Assembly: GCF_016808335.1 (NCBI RefSeq)
Contig: NC_053141.1
Span: forward strand, 23,786,261-23,850,260
DNA length: 64,000 bases
Source of the DNA: Panicum virgatum
Lineage: Eukaryota > Streptophyta > Magnoliopsida > Poales > Poaceae
Direction of reading: 5' to 3'
Part shown: positions 46,042 through 56,840 of the stretch, piece after piece
Position numbering within the stretch: the stretch's first letter is position 1
Layout: each line of letters starts with the position of its first letter
Translations under genes and position numbers: made by a program
The notes under the pieces: generated by a model
The model's input: only the letters and a program-made list of their open reading frames with translations
Database searches by the model: none
What the model was told of the DNA's origin: nothing

Positions 46042-47203
46042 TTGTAACAATCCAAAAATTTGGATTCAAATTAAGAAATTTCCTTACACGTGGACCCCAC
46101 CTGTCATACACCCACCTCCCATCTTCCTGTGCTGCACGTCGCAGTAATGGCGCCGACGCCTCCCGAAGCCTCCCGTCGCTGTGTCGTTGCCGTCGTGGAG
46201 GCCGATCCCGGTTTTCCGGCCGTCGAGCGACGCCAAGTCGACCACGCTCATCTCCTGAGCTCGCCACCTGCCTCGCTCCCCTCCTGCGCCTCGCTCTCCT
46301 CACCTTCTCCTTCCTCAGTTTCGCCATGGACGACGCATGAAGCTCCTCGCGCTCGCCAGCCCGAATCGCGAGTTTCCCTCCAAGAATCCCAAATCCACTT
46401 GAACCGAAGCTCGTCTACCTTCCTAGCCTCCTCCTCGACCTCTCCTTCGCGAGCCCCCTCGACCAGAGCACCGGGAATCCTTGGTTTCGCGGCCGTCGGT
46501 CACCAGTGAGCCCGAGATCCACCTCAACGCCGACAACCCACCTCCGGCCGTGGTTTTCTTCGTCCAGTAGCTCAAATTGAACCTAGGTGAGGTGCTCCTA
46601 CTCGTGCGCCTCTTTCCCCTTCAATTTTTGCATCACCGACGCCGAAACGCGGCCATGCCGCCGCCGGCCGACCCGCCCGCCGCCGCTGTACGCCGCGCGC
46701 CCTGCTCGCGACGCCCCCCGCCACCCTAACGCGCGCACCAGGGCCGCCCTACCCCATTGATGCTTACACCGCCTCGCCTCGCCGCCGCCTGGCCCCACCG
46801 CCGCCGGAACGCGGCCGTGCCGCCGCCGCTCCCCTGTTCTGGCGCCGCCGCCGTCGCGAGCCGCCTCTGCACCACCCCGCGCCACTCTTGCGCGCGCACC
46901 AGGGCTGCCCGAGCTCGCTGACGCTCACCCAACGCCACACCGCCGCCGCTTGGCCCCGCCGCCGCCGGCCCGAGCCGCACCGCCGCCTCCTCTGCGTAGC
47001 GCCGCCGCCGCTAGGGATAAACCGAGCCGGCCGCCCCGCCGCCTGGGGCTGCGCGCGGGCCCCACCGCGCAGCTGCTGCTGCGCTACCGCGCAGGCCGCC
47101 GCCGGCCTCCGCCGCCACGGGCCTCGCCCCCCCCCCCCCCCCCGCGCCGGCGAGCCGTGTGCGCCCTGGCGCGCCTGGCTTAGCCGCCCCTCCTCTGTTT
47201 TGT

Positions 47204-47236
47204 CCCACTGACCAGTGGGGCCCACTGGTCAGTGGG
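47204..47236 (+). repeat. 33-base perfect palindrome
   Basis: CCCACTGACCAGTGGG and its reverse complement, CCCACTGGTCAGTGGG, are separated by a single G. Other LTR copies carry one or two changes (54527-54558, 57995-58027, 61498-61530). Confidence 0.9.
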
Positions 47237-47857
47237 GGAGTTAAGGGGAGATTTTTCTTTTATTTTGTTTTTATTTTCCGCTATAGCTTGTAAATTCCAT
47301 ATAAATTCAAGGAAAAAATGCGAAAAATATGAAATAAATTTTATTGGGTTTGTTAGAGTAAGATCTATGGAGGAAAAATATCCACAGTGGCAAAATGACC
47401 TTTTTACCCCTGCAATAATTTAGATTGTGTTTAGTCTTGCTTAATTAATTTCTATAGATTTGTTAATCGAAAAATTATGAAATTTTTGCAGTAGCTTACT
47501 TTAAACATTAGTGATCCACCATAAAATTTTCATACTAATAGGACCTAGTTTATTATATGAATATAATATGTAACCAAACTTAATTATTTGTATAGGTATA
47601 ATAATATTTATTTTACATGTAGATTTTTATACAAATTATAAGAGGCAATTAATAATGTCTTTGCTAGTCGTATTTTATTTTATAGTAAATCATTCTCTAA
47701 TTAATAATTTGGCCTCTAATTGTTTCTAGCATTAGGATTAAAGTTAATTAGCACCATATTTGCATCCTTTTATGTAAATTGTAATTTGTTTAATGTTTAT
47801 CTTCTAATGGCAAATTCATGATTGCTTTTACTCATTGTCTCATATGCATGCATATAG

Positions 47858-49140
47858 AATCCGCGACCGAGGAAGTCGTATACGAGATAATCGCGGAGCC
47901 GCAGGAGCAGACGGAGCCAGCCCCGCAGGCGTTTCGTGACGACCCGGCCCAAGGCCCAGTGGACACTAGCTCTGAGCAGCAGCCCGCAGGCAAGCCCCGG
48001 TGCATGTCCTAGTATTTTAAAAATTATGACATCCATATATGTTGCTAGTACTTATGCATTACGTTTTAGGAGTTGATTTGAAACCTAGTTGCATGATCCG
48101 TAGTTTCCTTGAGTTGTACTAGTATGTATAGGGCGATAGAAACGTTATGCTTAATAAGTATCGATAGAAGTCGAGTGACTGCTTGTCACTCGCGAGATAT
48201 AGGATGTTAGAAGACGAGTAATTTCCAGTTACTCGCGAGATATAAGTTATATGTATAGTTATGTTACAGTATCTGGGTTATTGAAAGTGAAATGGAATTG
48301 TGAGACCGGGCGGGAAGTGATGATGTTTAGGTATGGCAGCAGGACAGGGTTCCTGGTTATCTTAGCCCCGCCTGTGTCGATCAAGGACCGGTCGTTGTGG
48401 CAGTGCTGATCGGGGATTGAACTGTACTAACCGCATACCGGGAGTAGGAGGTAGTCGAAACCGGTAAGCCGAGTACTGCCTTGCTTCGAAAGTACAGGAA
48501 CCCGCACCCAACTCCTGGGGCGAGTTGAGTAGTCGCGGAGAATTGGGTTGCACATGTTTACTTTTGGTGGTCTCACGTTGAGCTCGGCTGACCATATGTC
48601 GTTGGGCTGGTTCCTGTAGTTCGAGGCGGGGAGGGGAATGGTTGGCATGTATAGTCCGACGGGGCAAATACGTGCCGTGTTGGTTAGGTCCACCTTGCAA
48701 GGTTAAATCGGATCGATTCGCCGTGTCTCGCGGTTATGAGGGCCTTGATCTCTTTGTCGCCACGTAGAAATGTATTAGAAATATTAGGAATACATGATGG
48801 AACTATTTTGAATCATTATTGTAATGCTCCAACATGATTGTTTTAGTTAGGCCAATATTAGATGAGAGTCTTTCTACATAGAATATGTGAGCTAAAATAT
48901 TAAAAGTAAGGATCCATTTTTAGACGCTTTTCTGCAAATAATCCACAGCCAGAAAGCCGTGCATGTCTAGATAGTGGGCTATGTATACCCATAGTCGGGT
49001 AAGTCTTGCGGAGTATTAGTATACTCAGGGTTGTGGCTCAAACTATTTCAGGTCAGGATGAGATAGACTTCTGCCCTTGTTGTGCTAAATTCATCCAGCT
49101 TGGCGCGGATGGTTGGGAGGTGTCCGGACCAGATGTTTAG
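47858..49140 (+). CDS. Candidate spliced small ORF inside T2 LTR A (exons 47858-47989 and 49052-49140)
   Basis: After acceptor GCATATAG the first visible exon encodes an acidic Pro/Gln-rich peptide (ESATEEVVYE, EPQEQTEPAPQAF) and ends in the phase-1 GC donor GCAG/GCAAGC. A 1,062-nt intron ends TATTTCAG, and the last exon continues in frame as QDEIDFCPCCAKFIQLG to VSGPDV and stops at 49138-49140. A possible first donor is CCTAG/GTGAGG at 46582-46592, but a TAG lies only five codons upstream in the needed frame, so the start is unknown. Architecture parallels the T1 LTRs. Function unknown; the CPCC cluster suggests metal binding. Confidence 0.45.
48172..48235 (+). other. Two tandem hairpins with matching stems
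   Basis: CGAGTGAC (48172-48179) pairs with GTCACTCG (48185-48192), and CGAGTAA (48215-48221) pairs with TTACTCG (48229-48235). Each is followed by CGAGATATA. They lie in the GC-AG intron of the LTR-resident gene. Confidence 0.7.
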
Positions 49141-49154
49141 TTCCTACTAGTTAC

Positions 49155-49189
49155 CGAATCACACACCCGTGGGCTGAGTGTGTGATTCG
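49155..49189 (+). other. Strong hairpin after the last LTR exon
   Basis: CGAATCACACAC pairs perfectly over 12 bases with GTGTGTGATTCG around an 11-base loop, 14 bases after the stop codon. Present in all four T2 LTRs. Confidence 0.8.
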
Positions 49190-49303
49190 ATGTTGCGTTT
49201 CCTGTATTATAGCCGGCAAGTTTGCTACATCGGACTTTGTTTTAAACTAAAGTTGCTCTTGTATATTATTTATGTACTTAAACCAGGTTTGTAGAACTCA
49301 TTA

Positions 49304-52300
49304 GTATATGCTGGCACTTCGTGTGTGCTGGGTATCATGTGGAAACAGATGAAAAGAAACAAGCGTGCTTCAGGCAGGGGCTTAGCAGCAAGCTCCAGGA
49401 ACGCTTGATTATGTTCAAATTCAACACCTTTAGTGAGCTGGTCAATGGGGCTATCACTCAAGAGGACGCCCGTATAGCTCACCAGGCAGAGAAAAAGAGG
49501 AAGGCACCAATGGGTGGGTCTTCTAGTCAGGCTAATCAGAGGTTTCGTCTGATTCAGGCCGGACCCCCTCGTGCGCCTTATCAGCATCGGCCAGTGTACC
49601 GACCAGTGCAGTATCAGACCACATATCGGCCTCCGCAACAGCAGACAAATTATAGGCCAACACAGTACCAGTCGGGATATAGACCACAGCAGTACCCACA
49701 ACCTCAAGGGGTAACCAGATCTCCGGTGCCTCAGCAAAATGTGCAGAAGACGTGGGTGCAGCCGCAGGGTGTACGCCCTAATCTTCCTCCCTGCTTCAAC
49801 TGTGGTCAAGTTGGTCATTTTGCACGCGAATGCCCTATGCCACCTAAACAAGTTCAGGGTTCTAATCAGCACAATCAGAAGCCGAAAGTGGCTCATTTCA
49901 AGCCAGGACGCGTGCATTATACCACGCTAGAGAATGTTCCTGAGGGAGCTCAAGTGATGGCGGGTATGTTTTCAGTTCATAATCAACCTGTTACCGTATT
50001 ATTTGATTCGGGTGCATCTCACACGTTTATTAGCAAGGAGTGTGTCATTAGACTGGGACTAAAAATAGAGAGCATGTCCAAGCCGTACCATATTCACTCA
50101 CCTGGGGGAAGATTAATCACCAATCAATTTGTTAAGCAAGTACCCCTACAGTTGCAAGAGAAAGTTTTTCCTACGGCCCTTATAATTCTACCAACTCAGA
50201 GTGTAGATATTATATTGGGCATGAACTGGATGGATGGTCGAGGAGTTCTTCTAGACACTACCTCACGATCTGTGCATATTAACTCTTCCATCCATGGTTC
50301 TATGACTTTGAATCTGGTGGACCATATACCTTCGACATCCACAGTGAATCAGGTTAAGGCCAAAAGTCTGGCTGAAATACTAGTGGTGTGTGAATATCCG
50401 GATGTTTTTCCGGATGACTTACCAGGCATGCCACCTGACCGTAAGATCGAGTTTGCCATTGAATTGCAACCGGGGACGGCACCAATTTCCAGAAGACCTT
50501 ATCGTATGCCACCCAATGAGTTAGCAGAACTAAAGAAGCAATTACAGGAGTTGCTTGATAAGGGTTATATCCGTCCTAGCACTTCACCTTGGGGCTGTCC
50601 AGCGCTCTTTGTTAAAAAGAAAGATCAAAGCCTCAGGTTGTGTGTGGACTATCGGCCTTTGAATGCTGTCACTATCAAAAACAAATATCCACTCCCCCGA
50701 ATTGATATTTTGTTTGATCAGTTAGTCGGGGCCAAGGTATTCTCCAAAATTGATCTTCGATCGGGCTATCATCAAATAAAAATTAGGCTCGAAGATATTC
50801 CAAAAACGGCTTTCTCCACACGATATGGGCTTTATGAATACCTCGTTATGTCATTTGGATTGACGAATGCCCCGGCTCATTTCATGTATCTCATGAACTC
50901 GGTGTTTATGCCCGAATTGGATAAGTTTGTCGTGGTTTTCATCGACGACATTCTTATATATTCTAAAAATGAAGAAGAGCATGCTGAGCATCTTCGCATT
51001 GTTCTCCAGCGTCTTCGGGAACACGAGTTGTATGCCAAATTCACTAAGTGTGAGTTCTGGCTGAAGAAGGTTCCATTCCTGGGTCATGTTATATCAGAAG
51101 ATGGAATTTCTGTTGACCCTAGTAAAATCCAAGATGTTTTGAATTGGGAAGCACCTACATCTGTTCCGGAAATTCGGAGTTTTCTTGGGCTAGCAGGATA
51201 TTACCGGCGGTTTGTTCCGGATTTTTCAAAAATTGCTAAGCCCATGACTGAGTTGCTCAAGAAAGGGGTAAAATTTAATTGGAATGATAAATGTGATCAG
51301 GCTTTCCTGACCCTGAGGAAACTTTTGACATCTGCCCCTGTTTTAGCCCAACCAGATATTACTCGACCCTTTGATGTATATTGTGATGCATCAGGTACGG
51401 GTTTAGGTTGTGTCCTCATGCAAGACCGTCGAGTAATTGCTTATGCTTCCCGAGCACTCCGGCGACATGAGGAAAATTATGCCACTCATGATTTAGAACT
51501 AGCAGCAGTGGTTCATGCTTTGAAGATCTGGCGTCATTATCTTTTGGGAAATCCTGTTCATATATATACGGACCATAAAAGTCTCAAGTATATTTTCACC
51601 CAGAATGAGCTAAATCTACGCCAAAGGCGATGGTTGGAATTGATTAAGGATTATGATTTGGAGATTCATTATCACCCGGGTAAGGCCAATGTGGTTGCAG
51701 ATGCTTTAAGCCGCAAGGCTCAGTGCAACTGCCTGTCTATTGTGCCTTTCAATGAGACCCTTTGTTATGAACTGGAAAAGTTAAACTTGGGGATCATCAC
51801 GCAAGGCAGTCTTGATAATTTAGTCATTTCACCAACTCTTCGAGATCGGATTATTTCTGCTCAAAAACATAATGTCGGGATGGAAAAGATTCGCCAAAGA
51901 CTTGCAGAAAATGACCCGGGGGTGAATTGTTTTCATTTAGATGAGGCTGGAATTCTATGGTTCAAGGATTGTTTGGTGGTACCTAAAGATTTAGAGCTCC
52001 GAAAACAAATCTTTGATGAAGCTCATCTCTCTAGGTATTCTATCCACCCGGGCAGCAATAAAATATATCAAGATTTGAAGCAACGATTTTGGTGGACCAG
52101 AATGAAGCGGGAGATTGCTAAATATGTGTCTGAATGTGACACCTGTAGAAGGGTCAAAGCGAGCCATTTGAAAGCAGCAGGTCCTCTTCAGCCTTTGAGT
52201 ATTCCATCTTGGAAATGGGAGGACATCAGTATGGATTTCATAGTCGGCTTACCCAAAACTTCCAAGGGGTATGACTCGATATGGGTTATTGTGGATCGCC

Positions 52301-53286
52301 TCACCAAGTCGGCCCATTTTCTACCGGTAAAGACCACACATACAGCGAAGCAATACGCTCAGCTGTATATGGACCGTATTGTGAGTCTTCATGGGATTCC
52401 AAAGACAATTATTTCGGACCGGGGCACTCAGTTCATTGCCCGGTTCTGGGAGCACTTTCACGCCGCTCTGGGCACTCAACTGATCCATAGTTCGGCCTAT
52501 CATCCTCAGACAGATGGTCAGACAGAGAGAATTAACCAGATTCTGGAGGATATGCTTAGAGCATGTGCACTCACCTACAGTCAGAAGTGGGATGAATCTC
52601 TACCCTTAGCTGAGTTCGCTTATAATAATAGCTATCAAGAGAGCATCAGGATGGCTCCTTTTGAGGCGTTATATGGGCGAAGGTGTAGAACTCCATTGAA
52701 TTGGTCAGAAGCCGGTGAAAGAAATGTATTCGGCCCTGATATGGTCAGTGAGGCGGAAGAACAAGTCCGGGTTATACAGGAGAACTTAAAGATAGCCCAA
52801 TCCCGGCAGAAAAGCTATGCGGACAAGAAACGTCAATCAATCTCATTCCAAGTGGGGGATCATGTCTATTTACGAGTATCTCCAATGAGAGGAGTCCAAC
52901 GGTTCGGTGTGAAGGGAAAGCTCGCCCCTCGCTTTGTTGGGCCTTTTCCTATCATCGAACAATGTGGGCCAGTAGCATATCGCTTGGAACTTCCTGCCCA
53001 ATTATCCGCAGTTCATAATATATTCCATGTTTCCCAGCTAAGGAAATGCCTCCGTGTTCCAGACAAAATAATGGACATAGAAAAGTTACAAGTGGAGCCC
53101 GATCTTGTCTATCCAGAGCATCCAGTGAAAATTGTTGATCACAAGACTCGGGTCACTCGAAATCAAACCAGCAATTTCTATAAGGTACAATGGAGTAATC
53201 ACTCAGAGCGAGAAGCTACCTGGGAAACGGAGGAATTTGTTCAATCCAAATGTCCTGAGTTGCTCCAATTATACCAAGGTATATGA
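49304..53286 (+). CDS. T2 Gag-Pol polyprotein, 5'-truncated
   Basis: Uninterrupted from mid-gag ([19 protein letters not shown]) to the stop at 53284-53286. It has a zinc knuckle ([14 protein letters not shown], near 49796), protease with DSGA near 50004 in place of DTGA, RT FIDD near 50938, RNase H YCDAS near 51378, integrase CDTC near 52137, MDF near 52232, SDRG near 52414 and QTER near 52521, and a chromodomain tail ([18 protein letters not shown]). The N-terminal part of Gag, leader and primer site are missing because the preceding LTR is truncated into gag; no in-frame ATG is evident at the break. Pol is otherwise apparently intact. Confidence 0.92.
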
Positions 53287-53322
53287 TTTTACGACTTCCT
53301 TTCAATTCGGCACTTTTCTCCT

Positions 53323-53357
53323 AAATCTCGGGACGAGATTTCTTTTAGGGGGAAGGA
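53323..53357 (+). promoter_or_regulatory. PPT-proximal hairpin and polypurine tract, T2 full copy
   Basis: AAATCTCG (53323-53330) with CGAGATTT (53334-53341), then TTTTAGGGGGAAGGA next to LTR B. Confidence 0.83.
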
Positions 53358-53358
53358 T

Positions 53359-56300
53359 TGTAACAATCCAAAAATTTGGATTCAAATTAAGAAATTTCCT
53401 TACACGTGGACCCCACCTGTCATACACCCACCTCCCATCTTCCTGTGCTGCACGTCGCAGTAATGGCGCCGACGCCTCCCGAAGCCTCCCGTCGCTGTGT
53501 CGTTGCCGTCGTGGAGGCCGATCCCGGTTTTCCGGCCGTCGAGCGACGCCAAGTCGACCACGCTCATCTCCTGAGCTCGCCACCCTGCCTCGCTCCCTCC
53601 TGCGCCTCGCTCTCCTCACCTTCTCCTTCCTCAGTTTCGCCATGGATGACGCATGAAGCTCCTCGCGCTCGCCAGCCCGAATCGCGAGTTTCCCTCCAAG
53701 AATCCCAAATCCACTTGAACCGAAGCTCGTCTACCTTCCTAGCCTCCTCCTCGACCTCTCCTTCGCGAGCCCCCTCGACCAGAGCACCGGGAATCCTTGG
53801 TTTCGCGGCCGTCGGTCACCAGTGAGCCCGAGATCCACCTCAACGCCGACAACCCACCTCCGGCCGTGGTTTTTCTTCGTCCAGTAGCTCAAATTGAACC
53901 TAGGTGAGGTGCTCCTACTCGTGCGCCTCTTTCCCCTTCAATTTTTGCATCACCGACGACGAAACGCGGCCATGCCGCCGCCGGCCGACCCGCCCGCCGC
54001 CGCTGTACGCCGCGCGCCCTGCTCGCGACGCCCCCCGCCACCCTAACGCGCGCACCAGGGCCGCCCTACCCCATTGATGCTTACACCGCCTCGCCTCGCC
54101 GCCGCCTGGCCCCACCGCCGCCGGAACGCGGCTGTGCCGCCGCCGCTCCCCTGTTCTGGCGCCGCCGCCGTCGCGAGCCGCCCTCTGCACACCCCGCGCC
54201 ACTCTTGCGCGCGCACCAGGGCTGCCCGAGCTCGCTGACGCTCACCCAACGCCACACCGCCGCCGCTTGGCCCCGCCGCCGCCGGCCCGAGCCGCGCCGC
54301 CACCTCCTCTGCGTAGCGCCGCCGCCGCTAGGGATAACCGAGCCGGCCGCCCCGCCGCCTGGGGCTGCGCGCGGGCCCCACCGCGCAGCTGCTGCTGCGC
54401 TACCGCGCAGGCCGCCGCCGGCCTCCGCCGCCGCGGGCCTCGCCGCCCCCCCCCCCCCCCCGCGCCGGCGAGCCGTGTGCGCCCTGGCGCGCCTGGCTTA
54501 GCCGCCCCTCCTCTGTTTTGTCCCACTGACCAGTGGGGCCCACTGTTCAGTGGGGGAGTTAAGGGGAGATTTTTCTTTTATTTTGTGTTTATTTTCCGCT
54601 ATAGCTTGTAAATTCCATATAAATTCAAGGAAAAATGCGAAAAATATGAAATAAATTTTGTTGGGTTTGTTAGAGTAAGATCTATGGAGGAAAAATATCC
54701 ACAGTGGCAAAATGACCTTTTTACCCCTGCAATAATTTAGATTGTGTTTAGTCTTGCTTAATTAATTTCTATAGATTTGTTAATCGAAAAATTATGAAAT
54801 TTTTGCAGTAGCTTACTTTAAACATTAGTGATCCACCATAAAATTTTCATACTAATAGGACCTAGTTTAGTATATGAATATAATATGTAACCAAACTTAA
54901 TTATTTGTATAGGTATAATAATATTTATTTTACATGTAGATTTTTATACAAATTATAAGAGGCAATTAATAATGTCTTTGCTAGTCGTATTTTATTTTAT
55001 AGTAAATCATTCTCTAATTAATAATTTGGCCTCTAATTGTTTCTAGCATTAGGATTAAAGTTAATTAGCACCATATTTGCATCCTTTTATGTAAATTGTA
55101 ATTTGTTTAATGTTTATCTTCTAATGGCAAATTCATGATTGCTTTTACTCATTGTCTCATATGCATGCATATAGAATCCGCGACCGAGGAAGTCGTATAC
55201 GAGGTAATCGCGGAGCCGCAGGAGCAGACGGAGCCAGCCCCGCAGGCGTTTCGTGACGACCCGGCCCAAGGCCCAGTGGACACTAGCTCTGAGCAGCAGC
55301 CCGCAGGCAAGCCCCGGTGCATGTCCTAGTATTTTAAAAATTATGACATCCATATATGTTGCTAGTACTTATGCATTACGTTTTAGGAGTTGATTTGAAA
55401 CCTAGTTGCATGATCCGTAGTTTCCTTGAGTTGTACTAGTATGTATAGGGCGATAGAAACGCTATGCTTAATAAGTATCGATAGAAGTCGAGTGACTGCT
55501 TGTCACTCGCGAGATATAGGATGTTAGAAGATGAGTAATTTCCAGTTACTCGCGAGATATAAGTTATATGTATAGTTATGTTACAGTATCTGAGTTATTG
55601 AAAGTGAAATGGAATTGTGAGACCGGGCGGGAAGTGATGATGTTTAGGTATGGCAGCAGGACAGGGTTCCTGGTTGTCTTAGCCCCACCTGTGTCGATCA
55701 AGGACCGGTCGTTTGTGGCAGTGCTGATCGGGGATTGAACTGTACTAACCGCATACCGGGAGTAGGAGGTAGTCGAAACCGGTAAGCCGAGTACTGCCTT
55801 GCTTCGAAAGTACAGGAACCCGCACCCAACTCCTGGGGCGAGTTGAGTAGTCGCGGAGAATTGGGTTGCACATGTTTACTTTTGGTGGTCTCACGTTGAG
55901 CTCGGCTGACCATATGTCGTTGGGCTGGTTCCTGTAGTTCGAGGCGGGGAGGGGAATGGTTGGCATGTATAGTCCGACGGGGCAAATACGTGCCGTGTTG
56001 GTTAGGTCCACCTTGCAAGGTTAAATCGGATCGATTCGCCGTTGTCTCGCGGTTATGAGGGCCTTGATCTCTTTGTCGCCACGTAGAAATGTATTAGAAA
56101 TATTAGGAATACATGATGGAACTATTTTGAATCATTATTGTAATGCTCCAACATGATTGTTTTAGTTAGGCCAATATTAGATGAGAGTCTTTCTACATAG
56201 AATATGTGAGCTAAAATATTAAAAGTAAGGATCCATTTTTAGACGCTTTTCTGCAAATAATCCACAGCCAGAAAGCCGTGCATGTCTAGATAGTGGGCTA

Positions 56301-56833
56301 TGTATACCCATAGTCGGGTAAGTCTTGCGGAGTATTAGTATACTCAGGGTTGTGGCTCAAACTATTTCAGGTCAGGATGAGATAGACTTCTGCCCTTGTT
56401 GTGCTAAATTCATCCAGCTTGGCGCGGATGGTTGGGAGGTGTCCGGACCAGATGTTTAGTTCCTACTAGTTACCGAATCACACACCCGTGGGCTGAGTGT
56501 GTGATTCGATGTTGCGTTTCCTGTATTATAGCCGGCAAGTTTGCTACATCGGACTTTGTTTTAAACTAAGTTGCTCTGTATATTATTTATGTACTTAAAC
56601 CAGGTTTGTAGAACTCATTATACTCTATTCGGTATTGTAATCGTATTTGTATGTATTCGTCATATTTGTACTGCCTGCGCTCACCTTCGCGTGGGACTAC
56701 TGGTGTTTGTTTCGATCGGAATGTCGGTTTTGAAAGGGCTGTCAAATTAAACCGTTAAGCCAAATGTGCCTGATGTGTTCAAATGATGGCCATTTAGCTT
56801 AATTTGAGTTTTTAATTTGGCGGTTCTGTCACA
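53359..56833 (+). repeat. T2 LTR B, complete (3,475 bp)
   Basis: TGTAACAATCC to TTCTGTCACA. It is nearly identical to LTR A over the shared part. It carries the small-gene exons at 55175-55306 and 56371-56459 (both open), a run of 16 C (54446-54461), and the hairpins seen in LTR A (one stem has a T-G pair). Confidence 0.94.
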
Positions 56834-56840
56834 GCTGGTA
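56834..56840 (+). other. Primer-site stub at the LTR B/LTR C junction
   Basis: GCTGGTA, the first bases of the primer-site region, directly joined to LTR C, which lacks its first 16 bases. The same join recurs at 60311-60317. Confidence 0.85.

Larger units (their letters stand above)
46043..49303 (+). repeat. T2 LTR A, 3'-truncated (3,261 bp)
   Basis: It starts TGTAACAATCC and matches LTR B (53359) to its base 3,261, then breaks off about 213 bases before the true end and joins mid-gag. Contents: CpG-rich block 46090-47200 with a run of 17 C (47127-47143), a 33-base palindrome (47204-47236), an AT-rich block, two small exons and several hairpins. Proline-rich frames in the CpG block are broken by indels between copies. 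Confidence 0.93.

Noticed and set aside
45986..46327. Minus-strand arginine-rich ORF over the T2 LTR start
   Set aside because: A shadow of the CpG-rich LTR; it also crosses the polypurine tract and LTR boundary.
46598..47211. Pro/Ala/Arg-rich ORFs in the T2 LTRs (and equivalents near 53915-54611, 57362-58014 and 60875-61518)
   Set aside because: Same composition effect; frames shift between nearly identical LTRs because of the C-run and small indels.
48362..48700. Minus-strand ORF of about 110 residues in T2 LTRs
   Set aside because: Its two overlapping frames swap between copies through single-base indels, and it has no recognisable motif.
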